Source: Oxalobacteraceae bacterium UBA6704
GTDB taxonomy: Bacteria; Pseudomonadota; Gammaproteobacteria; Burkholderiales; Burkholderiaceae_D
Direction: 5' to 3'
Assembly (NCBI GenBank): GCA_002454505.1
Contig: DKJA01000180.1
Location: 1 to 64,000 of the forward strand
Length of the DNA: 64,000 nucleotides
Shown here: one piece after another, positions 51,209-59,732 of the stretch
Position numbering within the stretch: the stretch's first letter is position 1
How the letters are laid out: each line of letters begins with the position of its first letter
Program-made: the position numbers and the translations under genes
Notes under the pieces: model-generated
Told to the model about the DNA's origin: nothing
What the model saw: the letters and a program-made list of their open reading frames with translations, nothing else
The model's database searches: none

Positions 51209-53413
51209 TCACTGGTTCGTTGGCGACGGCTGCGCCGGCACGGTGGCAGGAACGGCGGCACCCGGTGCGCGCAGCGGCAGCGGTGCCGGCGGCACCGGCG
51301 CGGCCAGCGTCGGCGAACCGGACGGCACGCCGTTGACCAGCGGCGGCAGCGTCGGCTGGCCCAATTGCTTCAGCAGGATCGTGTCGCTCGGCTTGATCTC
51401 GGCACCGGACGCGCGCATGTAGTCGTAGCGGTCGGCGGCCAGGCTCATGCTCTGCTCCTTGCTGCGGATGACCACCGGGCGCAGGAACACCATCAGGTTG
51501 GTCTTCTTGCGCGAGCGCGTGTTGTACTTGAACAGGTTGCCCAGCACGGGGATGTCGCCCAGGCCGCGGATCTTCTCCACGCTGTCCGATGCGCGGTCCT
51601 CGATCAGGCCGCCCAGCACGATGATCTGGCCGTCGTCGGCGATGACGTTGTTCTCGATGACGCGCGTGTTCAGCGTGATGCCGGCGGTGGCCGTCAGCGT
51701 CGACTGGTCCACCGACGACGATTCGTTGTAGATGGCCAGCTTGATCGTGCCGCCCTCGGAAATCTGCGGCCGCACCTTCAGCACCACGCCCACGTCCTTG
51801 CGATCGATGGTCTGGAACGGATTGGTGTTGGTGCCGGACGTGGTGGTGAACTGGCCGGTCAGGATCGGCACGTTCTGGCCGACGCGGATCGTCGCCACTT
51901 CGTTGTCCAGCGTGATCATGTTCGGCGTCGACAGGATATTGCCGTCGCCCGTCGATTCCAGCGTGTGCGCCACGGCGCCCAGGCCGAACTTGCCGTCGGC
52001 CAGCTGCTTGAAGATGCCGACCGTCAGGCCGTTGCTCGGCGAGGCGGTGCCGTTGTAGACGTTGACCAGGTTGTTGCCGCCGCTGGAGAACGACTGCAGG
52101 CCGCCGATGCGGTATTCGCTGTTGCTGTTGCCCGAGGCGCCCACCCACTGCACGCCGAACTCGGAGGCCTTGTCGGCCGAGACTTCGACGATCAGCGCTT
52201 CCAGGTAGACCTGGGCGCGGCGCACGTCCAGCTGGTCGATGACGGCGCGCAGGTTGCGGTAGATCGATTCCGGCGCCGTGATGATCAGCGTGTTGGTCGA
52301 TGCGTCGGCCTGGATGAAGCCGGCGCTGCTGCTGCCGGTCTGCTGCGTGCCGGTGCGGTTTGCCGACAGCGCCGGATTGGTCGGGCCGGACGACGCGCCC
52401 GTCGTCGAACCGGTCTGGCCGATGGTGTTGTTGGCGCCCGTCTGCATGGTCGCCTGGTTGTTCAGCGAATTGTTGGTGCCGGTGCCCTGGTTCTGTGCCG
52501 GCGCTTCGCCGGAGACCACGGCGCGCAGCGTTTCCGCCAGCGCCGTCGCATCGGCGTTCTTCAGGTACACCACGTGCACATTGCCCGATTGCGTCGTCGG
52601 CTGGTCCAGCTTGGCGATCAGCGACTTGGCCAGGTTGGCGCGCGCCACCGACGGGGCGCGCAGCACCAGCGAGTTGGTGCGCGGATCGGCCAGCACGGAC
52701 ACGCGGTTGGCGGCATCGCTGCCCGCGGCGCCCGGTTCCATCAGCTTGTTGATCATCGTGGCGATGTCGCTGGCGATCGCGTAGCGGACCGGGATCACGT
52801 CCATGTCCGACGCGGCCGGCGTGTCCATCGCGGCGATGATCTTCGACAGGCGCTTCAGGTTGTCGGCATAGTCGGTGATCACCAGCGTGTTGTTGCCGGG
52901 GTTCGCGTTGATCGTGTTATTGGTCGAGATCAGCGGGCGCAGCACCTGCACCAGGCTGGCGGCCGACTCGTGATTGAGCTGGAACACCTGCGTGGCCACC
53001 TGGTCGCCGGCCGGCGCACCCTGGCCCCGCACGACGGTCGGCGTGGCCTGCAGCTTCGCTTCCGCTTCCGGCACCACCTTGGCGTAGCCGTCGCCGCTGA
53101 CGATCGCGTACCCCTGCAGCCGCAGCGCGGAGGTCAGCAGCGCAAAGGCCTGCGACTTGCTGATCGAATGTTCCGACACCAGCGTGATGGTGCCCTTCAC
53201 GCGCGGGTCGATCAGGAACGTGATGTTGGTGTAGTGGCCCACCGCCTTGATGACGGATTCGATGTCGGCACCGACGAAGTTCAGCGCGGCTTCGTCCTGC
53301 GGCGCGGCCCACGCCGGGCCCATCGACGAGGACAGCACGCAGCACAGCATGGCCGCGGCGGAGAAGCGCCGCAGCGCAGGGAGTTGGGATTTGCTAGCTG
53401 ACTGGTTTTTCAT
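51209..53413 (-). CDS. gspD: Type II secretion outer-membrane secretin D
   Basis: 734 residues with a signal peptide ending AWAA (about residue 36). N0-N3 periplasmic domains (about 40-400, with a Gly/Ser/Thr-rich loop in the middle) precede the conserved secretin domain ending near 680 (VLVPILTGQFTT..., VGVVLKVRPQI). No GspS pilotin gene is present here. Its ATG overlaps the gspN stop by one base (TAATG). Confidence 0.95.
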   Translation of the reverse strand: MKNQSASKSQLPALRRFSAAAMLCCVLSSSMGPAWAAPQDEAALNFVGADIESVIKAVGHYTNITFLIDPRVKGTITLVSEHSISKSQAFALLTSALRLQGYAIVSGDGYAKVVPEAEAKLQATPTVVRGQGAPAGDQVATQVFQLNHESAASLVQVLRPLISTNNTINANPGNNTLVITDYADNLKRLSKIIAAMDTPAASDMDVIPVRYAIASDIATMINKLMEPGAAGSDAANRVSVLADPRTNSLVLRAPSVARANLAKSLIAKLDQPTTQSGNVHVVYLKNADATALAETLRAVVSGEAPAQNQGTGTNNSLNNQATMQTGANNTIGQTGSTTGASSGPTNPALSANRTGTQQTGSSSAGFIQADASTNTLIITAPESIYRNLRAVIDQLDVRRAQVYLEALIVEVSADKASEFGVQWVGASGNSNSEYRIGGLQSFSSGGNNLVNVYNGTASPSNGLTVGIFKQLADGKFGLGAVAHTLESTGDGNILSTPNMITLDNEVATIRVGQNVPILTGQFTTTSGTNTNPFQTIDRKDVGVVLKVRPQISEGGTIKLAIYNESSSVDQSTLTATAGITLNTRVIENNVIADDGQIIVLGGLIEDRASDSVEKIRGLGDIPVLGNLFKYNTRSRKKTNLMVFLRPVVIRSKEQSMSLAADRYDYMRASGAEIKPSDTILLKQLGQPTLPPLVNGVPSGSPTLAAPVPPAPLPLRAPGAAVPATVPAQPSPTNQ

Positions 53414-54186
53414 TATCTGAACTCGAGTGCGATGATGTTTTTGCCGCCGACCATGCGACGCTGGCCCAGCAGGTTGAGCAGGTTGCCCAGCGTGTCTTCG
53501 TAGCCGGCCGCCACGTCGGCCTGGCCGGAGAACTGCAGCCGGCCGTTGTTCAATTGCCCGGTGCCGGACAGCAGCAGCGGACCTTTATCCGTTTTCAGTA
53601 CCACGCCGGCGCGCTGGCCCTGCCAGTCCAGCGCCAGCTGGTAGCTGCCCAGCGGCCGCACCGGCGCGAGGCGCGACGACATGTCCGCCATCTGCAGCGT
53701 GGTGACGCCGGTGACGGCCACGTTGCGCTCCACCAGCGCCAGTTGCAGCGACGTCCATCCCAGCTGCAGGCGGCCGGTCAGCGCCAGCGTATTCAAGGGC
53801 GCGCCCAGGCCCGCCAGGCCGTCCGCCGGCAACCGCAATGCGGCGGGGCTGAGCTGCCACTGCTTCCACGAACCGGTGACCTGCACCGGCTGCGTCAGCG
53901 CAGCGGGATTCTCCAGCGACAGGCGCACACTGCCCAGCAGCGACAGCGGCGACAGCTTCCAGGCGAAGCGGCCCGGCAGCAGCGGCGTCACCGCGCCGCC
54001 ACGGCCCGCCGCGCCGCCGACAAAGGCCGAGCCGCGCCACAGCGTGCCCTGCGCATCGCCCAGCGTCAGCCGGCCGCCCGTGTTCCGTTCGACCGCCGCC
54101 GCCACCCAGGCGGCGGGGAAGAACACGAGCAGCGTCAGCGCGGCCGTCAGCACGATCGCCAGCAGCCACAATCCGGCGCGCCTCAT
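53413..54186 (-). CDS. gspN: Type II secretion protein N
   Basis: 257 residues with an N-terminal membrane anchor (LWLLAIVLTAALTLLVFFPAAW) and a beta-rich periplasmic domain containing GDAQGTLWRGSA, a GspN hallmark. GspN is an accessory inner-membrane component present in only some systems. Start ATG 54186 overlaps the gspM stop (ATGA), and the stop overlaps gspD. Confidence 0.85.
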   Translation of the reverse strand: MRRAGLWLLAIVLTAALTLLVFFPAAWVAAAVERNTGGRLTLGDAQGTLWRGSAFVGGAAGRGGAVTPLLPGRFAWKLSPLSLLGSVRLSLENPAALTQPVQVTGSWKQWQLSPAALRLPADGLAGLGAPLNTLALTGRLQLGWTSLQLALVERNVAVTGVTTLQMADMSSRLAPVRPLGSYQLALDWQGQRAGVVLKTDKGPLLLSGTGQLNNGRLQFSGQADVAAGYEDTLGNLLNLLGQRRMVGGKNIIALEFR

Positions 54187-54722
54187 CGGCTGCCCGATGC
54201 CTGGCGCAGCGTCAGCACGGCATCCACCTGGCCCGCGCTGGCGTTGTCCGTCCCGTCGAGCGCCGTGAAGGTGGCTTCGACGACGGCCAGCCGGCTGTCG
54301 CGCCGCGCGGCATCGAGCCACGTGACGACGGCGGCGAACGGCACGTCCTTGAAATCCGTCTTGACGTAGTCGCCGGTGACGGCCAGGTTCTGCGGCTTCA
54401 GGCCCTGCGCCGCCAGCGTGGCGGCGAGCGCATCGCGCGTCACCGGCGCCACCTGTACCGGCGGCTGCGCATCGAACTGCGCGGCCTGCGTGGCCAGCGC
54501 CTGCAGTTCGGCGGCATCCTGGCGCAGTTGCGGCAGGTCCTTGCGCAGCCGCTCGCGGCCCGACAGCGCCGGGTCGATCAGCAGCCCGTACACCAGCGCC
54601 AGGCCGACGACGGCGCCGCCCACGGCGAGGAAGCGGCGCTCCTGTTCCGTGCGCGCCGACCAGAAGGCCGCCACGCTGCCGCGCAGGTCGTTGATGGAGT
54701 CGTTCAGTTTTTTCATGCTCAT
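54183..54722 (-). CDS. gspM: Type II secretion protein M
   Basis: 179 residues with one N-terminal transmembrane helix (FLAVGGAVVGLALVYGLLI) and the periplasmic ferredoxin-like domain that pairs with GspL. It is preceded by gspL and followed by gspN with an ATGA overlap. Sequence conservation in this family is low, so position supports the call. Confidence 0.87.
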   Translation of the reverse strand: MSMKKLNDSINDLRGSVAAFWSARTEQERRFLAVGGAVVGLALVYGLLIDPALSGRERLRKDLPQLRQDAAELQALATQAAQFDAQPPVQVAPVTRDALAATLAAQGLKPQNLAVTGDYVKTDFKDVPFAAVVTWLDAARRDSRLAVVEATFTALDGTDNASAGQVDAVLTLRQASGSR

Positions 54723-54728
54723 GTCCGT

Positions 54729-55955
54729 TCAGCGTCCGCCGGCGCGCAGTTGCCACACGCCGGCGCCCGTTTCCGTCAGCGCCAGGCCGCGCGGCGTCAA
54801 TGCCGCCTGCACCTGCGCCAGGGCGCCGCCGTCCACCGTGTTCGGTTTCAGCTTGATGGTCAGCGCGCGGTCGCGGTAATCGAGGCTGGCGATCACGTCG
54901 CGCCGCGGCAGCGCCTGCAGCGCCTCGCCGAACGCGGCGGCCAGCGCCGTGAATTCGTCCGGTGCCACGCCGCCGCCGGCCGCCCTGGCGCGCGCCAGGT
55001 TGCTGCGCATCTGCGCGGCCGGGTCCAGCAGCACTTTTTCGTTCGGGTAGGCGGCGCGGAAGATCTGCACCATCGACAGCCGCACGGCGTCCGCCTCCTG
55101 CTTCATGCGCAACCACTCCACGTTGACGGCCACGATGTTGACCAGTACGGCCAGCACGGCCACGCGCAGCGGCCAGCGCCAGCGGCGCCATGCCTGCGCC
55201 CGCGCGCCGCTGGCCGACGCGATGCCCGTTGCCAGGTCCAGCTGCACGGCGCGGGCGGCGGCAATCCGGTGCGCCCAGTGGTCGTCTTCCAGCGCGATGC
55301 CCGGCACCGCCGTCGCCAGCGTTTCGAACTGCGGGCGCTGCGCCGCCGGCACGTACAGCGTCACCGGCGCTTCGCCGGCCAGCGCGCGCACGGCCTGCAG
55401 TGCGCCTGCCGCATCGGCCGGCAGCGTCAGGCCCATGCCGTCGTACGGGCCGGCGCGCAGCGTCAGCTCCAGGCCCGCCGCATCGTTGACGAGCGCCGCC
55501 GACACGCCGCCCGGCGCCAGCGGCAGGCACAGTTGCGCGGGCAACGCGGCCACGTTGCGGGCGCCCTGCGCCACCAGCGCCTTGACCAGCACTTCGATCC
55601 ACGCCCGCTGCACGACGGCGACCGTGCGTTCGGCGGTACCCGGCTGCGCGGGGCCGACGGCAAACACGCAGTCCGCAGTGTCGCCCAGCACGTGTTCCTC
55701 GACGAGGTTGGGCAGCGCGGCCTTGAGCCGGGCACCCGTCAGCGGCGGCACGGTCACGCGCAGCAGCGTCACGTCGGCCGCGGCCAGCAGCAGCACGACC
55801 TTGCGGCTGCCTGCGACGAGGTCGGCCAGCTTGCCCAGCGCGCCGGCGCCCTGCTGCATCACGTTGCCGCCATCGCCCAGCAGCGCCCACGTGCAGGCGG
55901 CGCCGTTGTCGCCGGCCGCCGCGCGGGCCGGGTAGCTTATATAAAGTGTCGTCAA
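54729..55955 (-). CDS. gspL: Type II secretion protein L
   Basis: 408 residues from a TTG start at 55955; TTLYISYPARA is the usual beginning of the cytoplasmic actin-like domain that binds GspE. A single transmembrane helix (WPLRVAVLAVLVNIVAVNVEW, near 250-270) precedes the periplasmic domain. The longer frame to 56042 overlaps gspK and was rejected; AGG lies before the TTG. It is the inner-membrane platform partner of GspM. Confidence 0.85.
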   Translation of the reverse strand: MTTLYISYPARAAAGDNGAACTWALLGDGGNVMQQGAGALGKLADLVAGSRKVVLLLAAADVTLLRVTVPPLTGARLKAALPNLVEEHVLGDTADCVFAVGPAQPGTAERTVAVVQRAWIEVLVKALVAQGARNVAALPAQLCLPLAPGGVSAALVNDAAGLELTLRAGPYDGMGLTLPADAAGALQAVRALAGEAPVTLYVPAAQRPQFETLATAVPGIALEDDHWAHRIAAARAVQLDLATGIASASGARAQAWRRWRWPLRVAVLAVLVNIVAVNVEWLRMKQEADAVRLSMVQIFRAAYPNEKVLLDPAAQMRSNLARARAAGGGVAPDEFTALAAAFGEALQALPRRDVIASLDYRDRALTIKLKPNTVDGGALAQVQAALTPRGLALTETGAGVWQLRAGGR

Positions 55956-55969
55956 ATCGCCTGCTTTCG

Positions 55970-56887
55970 TTAAATTTCCCTGATCCACACGAGGCTCGTC
56001 AGCGAATTCCTCTCGCGCTCGAGCCGCTTGATCAACGCCCACGATTCCAGCGACGCCCGGTCCAGCTGCACCTGGCTCAGCACGAGGAAGTAGTTGCTGC
56101 GCACGACGACCGTCGTCAGCAGCGTGCCGCCGCCGGCGGCCTGCGTGAACGCGCCGGCGCTGCTGAAGCTCGTGCTCTTGCGCGCCGCCACCAGCGTCTG
56201 CGCCGTCGACAACGACAGATTGTCGACGACCGCCATCAGCACTTCGGCCGGCGCCGTGTTCGCGTTGACGCCCTCGCCCACCGGCAGCACGACGACATAG
56301 TCGCGCAGCCGCTCGATGGCGGCCGGCGCGAAGCCCGCCGCGGCCAGGTCGTCCACGCGCTGGATCGCCAGCGTCTGCGAGCCGCCTGTCGCGGCCGTCG
56401 CCGTGGCGCCCTTCGTCACCAGCTGGGCGGCCGCCTGCGCCAGGCCGCTATCGAGCTGCAGCGCGCCCAGCAGGCGGCCGAATGCCCGCACGTCGTTGGC
56501 GCCGTTGACCAGGTTGGCCAGATTGTAACGCGACTGCGCATCGTAAATCCGGCCCTTCAGCGTGGCGTTGTAATCCTCGTTCTGCAGCCGCTCGCGTTCG
56601 ACGTAATCGTCCAGCCGCGTTTCCGCCAGCGGCGTGGCCCACACGCCATTCTCCACCGTCGTCAGCGATCCCTGGCCGTCCGTGCGCAGGATCAGCCGCG
56701 CCCAGTCCAGCGCGCCGCGCAGGATCCACCGCGTCTGCAGGTGCAGCCGCTGGTTTTCCATCGAGCGCACCTGCACCTGCTGCTGCCAGAACAGGCTGGC
56801 GACGATCGTCACGGCCAGCGTGGTGAGCAGCAGCGCCGTGACGACGGCCACGCCGCGCTGGCGCCTGAGCGTGCGCAAGGTACGCAT
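55970..56887 (-). CDS. gspK: Type II secretion minor pseudopilin K
   Basis: 305 residues; a large minor pseudopilin that caps the pseudopilus tip. The prepilin leader MRTLRTLRRQRG precedes VAVVTALLL; the usual Glu5 is absent, which is normal for GspK. The large alpha domain follows. ATG 56887 overlaps the gspJ stop (TGATG). Confidence 0.9.
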   Translation of the reverse strand: MRTLRTLRRQRGVAVVTALLLTTLAVTIVASLFWQQQVQVRSMENQRLHLQTRWILRGALDWARLILRTDGQGSLTTVENGVWATPLAETRLDDYVERERLQNEDYNATLKGRIYDAQSRYNLANLVNGANDVRAFGRLLGALQLDSGLAQAAAQLVTKGATATAATGGSQTLAIQRVDDLAAAGFAPAAIERLRDYVVVLPVGEGVNANTAPAEVLMAVVDNLSLSTAQTLVAARKSTSFSSAGAFTQAAGGGTLLTTVVVRSNYFLVLSQVQLDRASLESWALIKRLERERNSLTSLVWIREI

Positions 56888-57543
56888 CACGTCGCTCCCA
56901 GCAGCATGACCTTCACCAGCGGGTTCGGCTCGCTGCGCAGCCGCAGCGACATTTCCAGGCCCGTCGGCACGCCGGTCGTGGTCGTCGTGGTGGTTGTGCT
57001 ACCGGTGCTGCCGGTGGCCGATGACGTACTGCCCGTATTGTCCGGCAGCTGCCACGCATCGTCTCGCCACAGCCGCACGGCCATGCCGGTGACGTCCGAC
57101 TGCAGCGCCACGCCGCGCGCCGGATCGCTGTCCGACAGCGCCGCCTGCCACAGCGCATCGAGCTGCGCCAGTTCGCGCGTGCCGGCCGACTCGCGCCGCG
57201 TCAGCACGCCGTCGCGCACGCGGTAGCTCACCACCACCAGCAGCGTGGCGCCCGCTTCCGGCGCGACCGTGCGCACGAAGATCAGCCGCTGGTTGTCGGC
57301 CACCAGGTTGCGGCGCGTGCCGACGCTGTCCGCGCCGGCCAGCTGTTCCAGGTCGCTCTGCATCTGCGCGAAGGCCAGCTGGCTGCCGCGGTTGTGGTCC
57401 ATCTGCTGCGTCAGCGACACGCGCGAGCGGACGATGCTGTCCAGCCCCCGCCAGCCCAGCACGGCGACGATGGCCAGGATCGTGATCGCCACCAGCAGCT
57501 CGACCAGCGTGAAGCCGTGCATGTCGCGTTCGCGCCGGGTCAT
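56887..57543 (-). CDS. gspJ: Type II secretion minor pseudopilin J
   Basis: 218 residues. The leader peptide MTRRERDMHG precedes the FTLVELLVAITILAIVAVLG helix with Glu5. The C-terminal beta-rich part carries a short Ser/Thr/Gly-rich insertion (near 178-198). It overlaps both gspI (ATGA) and gspK. Confidence 0.92.
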   Translation of the reverse strand: MTRRERDMHGFTLVELLVAITILAIVAVLGWRGLDSIVRSRVSLTQQMDHNRGSQLAFAQMQSDLEQLAGADSVGTRRNLVADNQRLIFVRTVAPEAGATLLVVVSYRVRDGVLTRRESAGTRELAQLDALWQAALSDSDPARGVALQSDVTGMAVRLWRDDAWQLPDNTGSTSSATGSTGSTTTTTTTTGVPTGLEMSLRLRSEPNPLVKVMLLGAT

Positions 57544-57917
57544 TTGAGCACCAGCTGCACGAGCTTGACGATGCGCCGCTCGGGATGCGCCGTGTCGTGC
57601 ACCGACACCTCCACGCGGCGCAGCAGCGGGTTCGGCGACAGGATCACCTCCTCTTCGCACACCAGCTGCAGGTCGCCCTGCGGGCAGTCGAACGACGTGC
57701 GGCCGACGGCGGGAAAGGTGTGCGCGAGCCGGATCTGCGCCAGGCGGTTCTCGGCCGACCAGGTGGCCATCATCGTGCTGCGCAGGCCGTCGCTGTTCTG
57801 CGTCAGGCTGCCGATGGCGCGCAGCGACGCGCCCAGCGCCGTGCCGACGATGACCAGCGCCACCAGCACTTCGAGCAGCGTGAAGCCTTGCGCAGGCAGG
57901 TTGGCACGGTTGCGCAT
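57540..57917 (-). CDS. gspI: Type II secretion minor pseudopilin I
   Basis: 125 residues with the prepilin motif QG-FTLLEVLVALVIVG and Glu5. It is the nucleation component of the GspI-J-K tip. It begins one base before the gspH stop codon and overlaps gspJ at its own stop. Confidence 0.92.
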   Translation of the reverse strand: MRNRANLPAQGFTLLEVLVALVIVGTALGASLRAIGSLTQNSDGLRSTMMATWSAENRLAQIRLAHTFPAVGRTSFDCPQGDLQLVCEEEVILSPNPLLRRVEVSVHDTAHPERRIVKLVQLVLK

Positions 57918-57918
57918 G

Positions 57919-58374
57919 TCACTCCACCGTGAAATGGCCGATGCCGTCGGCGCGCACGGCGGCGCGGATGTCGCCGGCGGCCAGCGTCAGCACGAACGGC
58001 TTGTCCACCGGTTCGCGGCCGAACACGATGCGCAGCGGTGCGCCGGGCACATTGGTGGGCGGGTCGAGCAGCAGGGTGACGGCGCGCTTGAACGGGCGCT
58101 GGCGCAGCATGTCGTCCTGCGGCAGCGTCTTCCATTCGCGGTTGTCGCGCACGAGGAAACGGTAGCCGTCGCCGGCCGCCTCGAAGGCGATGGGCCGGTT
58201 GCGCACGATCGCTTCGTCGCGCGCCAGCTGCAGCAGCAGGGCCACGCGCTGCGCTTCCTGCTGGATGGCCTGGTGCTGGCTGGGCGCCGCGTTCATCGTC
58301 ACGAGGCCCAGCGTGAGGCCGATGATGACCAGCACCACCAGCAGCTCGATCAGCGTGAAGCCGCGCTGGCGCAT
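57919..58374 (-). CDS. gspH: Type II secretion minor pseudopilin H
   Basis: 151 residues from ATG 58374; RG-FTLIELLVVLVIIG leader with Glu5. The C-terminal beta domain is that of GspH. It lies between gspG and gspI. Confidence 0.9.
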   Translation of the reverse strand: MRQRGFTLIELLVVLVIIGLTLGLVTMNAAPSQHQAIQQEAQRVALLLQLARDEAIVRNRPIAFEAAGDGYRFLVRDNREWKTLPQDDMLRQRPFKRAVTLLLDPPTNVPGAPLRIVFGREPVDKPFVLTLAAGDIRAAVRADGIGHFTVE

Positions 58375-58397
58375 GGCGGTCTCCGGACGATGCGGGA

Positions 58398-58841
58398 TCA
58401 GTTGTCCCAGGAGCCGATGTCGGCGTCTTCGCCGGTGCCGCCCGGCTGGCCGTCGGCGCCCAGCGAGAACACGTCCACTTCGCCCTTCACGCCGGGCGAC
58501 AGGAACTGGTAGGGATTGCCCCACGGGTCGCGCGGCATCTTCTCGATGTAGCCGCCCTCTTTCCAGCCGTTGGCCGACGGGCCGGACGTGGGCTTCGTCA
58601 GCAGCGCCTGCAGGCCCTGGTCGGTGGTCGGGTAACGGGTGTTATCGAGCTTGTACAGCTTCAGCGCCTGCTGGATCGTGGCGATGTCCACCTTGGCGGC
58701 GGCCATCTTCGATTCGCCCGTGCGCGACAGCAGCTTGGGCACGACCAGCGCCGCCAGCACGCCCATGATGACGACGACGACCATGATCTCGATGAGGGTG
58801 AAGCCGCGCGCACGACGCGGGAAATGATGACCGTTTTGCAT
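58398..58841 (-). CDS. gspG: Type II secretion major pseudopilin G
   Basis: 147 residues; the main pilus-like fibre subunit. The leader MQNGHHFPRRARG is cleaved before FTLIEIMVVVVIMG. The C-terminal LPxDPWGNPYQF-like loop (MPRDPWGNPYQFL) and the Asp-rich calcium-site region (SLGADGQPGGTGEDADIGSWDN) are present. It starts the operon; a TATACT-like -10 lies 38-43 bases upstream (58879-58884). Confidence 0.95.
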   Translation of the reverse strand: MQNGHHFPRRARGFTLIEIMVVVVIMGVLAALVVPKLLSRTGESKMAAAKVDIATIQQALKLYKLDNTRYPTTDQGLQALLTKPTSGPSANGWKEGGYIEKMPRDPWGNPYQFLSPGVKGEVDVFSLGADGQPGGTGEDADIGSWDN

Positions 58842-58929
58842 GAGTTCGCCGAGCTTGTCAGAAAAAGCAGAGTGCGGAAGTATAAAGCTGTTTTGCTACG
58901 GCAAGGTGAAAAGCCGGGTAAATAAGATG

Positions 58930-59727
58930 TTACGAGCTGTGCGGCGCTGGCACTTCGGCAGCCGATCCGGCGCACACCGGGCACGCATCGGCGCGGGCCA
59001 CGCGGATGCTGGTCCAGTCCATCCGCAGCCCGTCGAGCAGCAGCAGCCGGCCGGCCAGCGACTCGCCAATCTTCATGACGATCTTCAGCGCCTCGGCGGC
59101 CTGCATCGCGCCAACGATGCCCACCAGCGGCGCGAACACGCCCATGGTGGAACAGGCCACGTCCTCGAAGGCCTGGTCCTGCGGGAACAGGCAGGCGTAG
59201 CAGGGCTGCTCGCCGCTGCGCGGGTCGAACACGCTGACCTGGCCATCGAAGCGGATCACCGCGCCGGACACCAGCGGCACGCGCGCCGCCACGCAGGCGC
59301 GGTTGACGGCGTGGCGGGTGGCGAAATTGTCGGTGCAGTCCAGTACGACGTCGGCGGCCGCCACCAGTTCGGCGAGGCGCGCTTCATCCGCCCGTTCCAC
59401 CAGCGCCGTCACATGCACGTCCGGGTTGATGGCCGCCAGCGCGGCCTTGATGGAGAGCGCCTTCGGCTGGCCCACGCGCGCCGTGGTGTGGGCGATCTGG
59501 CGCTGCAGGTTGGTGAGGTCGACATCGTCATCGTCGACGATGGTCAGGTGGCCGACGCCGGCCGACGCGAGATAAAGCGCGGCCGGCGAACCGAGGCCGC
59601 CGGCGCCGATGACGAGCACGCGGGCGGCCAGCAGCTTCTGCTGCCCTTCGATGCCGATCTCGTCGAGCAGGATGTGGCGGGAGTAGCGCAGCAGCTGCTC
59701 GTCGGACAGCGACACGGGTTGGCTCAC
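58930..59727 (-). CDS. HesA/MoeB/ThiF-family adenylyltransferase
   Basis: 265 residues; activates the C-terminal Gly of a ubiquitin-like sulfur carrier (MoaD or ThiS) with ATP. The nucleotide loop GAGGLGSPAALYLA, the DDDDVDLTNLQRQ segment and the two zinc CxxC pairs (CYAC, CPVC) are intact. The catalytic-type Cys is in FEDVACSTMGV. It lies downstream of ctpA. Whether it serves molybdopterin or thiamine synthesis cannot be told; no partner genes are adjacent. Confidence 0.9.
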   Translation of the reverse strand: MSQPVSLSDEQLLRYSRHILLDEIGIEGQQKLLAARVLVIGAGGLGSPAALYLASAGVGHLTIVDDDDVDLTNLQRQIAHTTARVGQPKALSIKAALAAINPDVHVTALVERADEARLAELVAAADVVLDCTDNFATRHAVNRACVAARVPLVSGAVIRFDGQVSVFDPRSGEQPCYACLFPQDQAFEDVACSTMGVFAPLVGIVGAMQAAEALKIVMKIGESLAGRLLLLDGLRMDWTSIRVARADACPVCAGSAAEVPAPHSS

Positions 59728-59732
59728 GGCGT

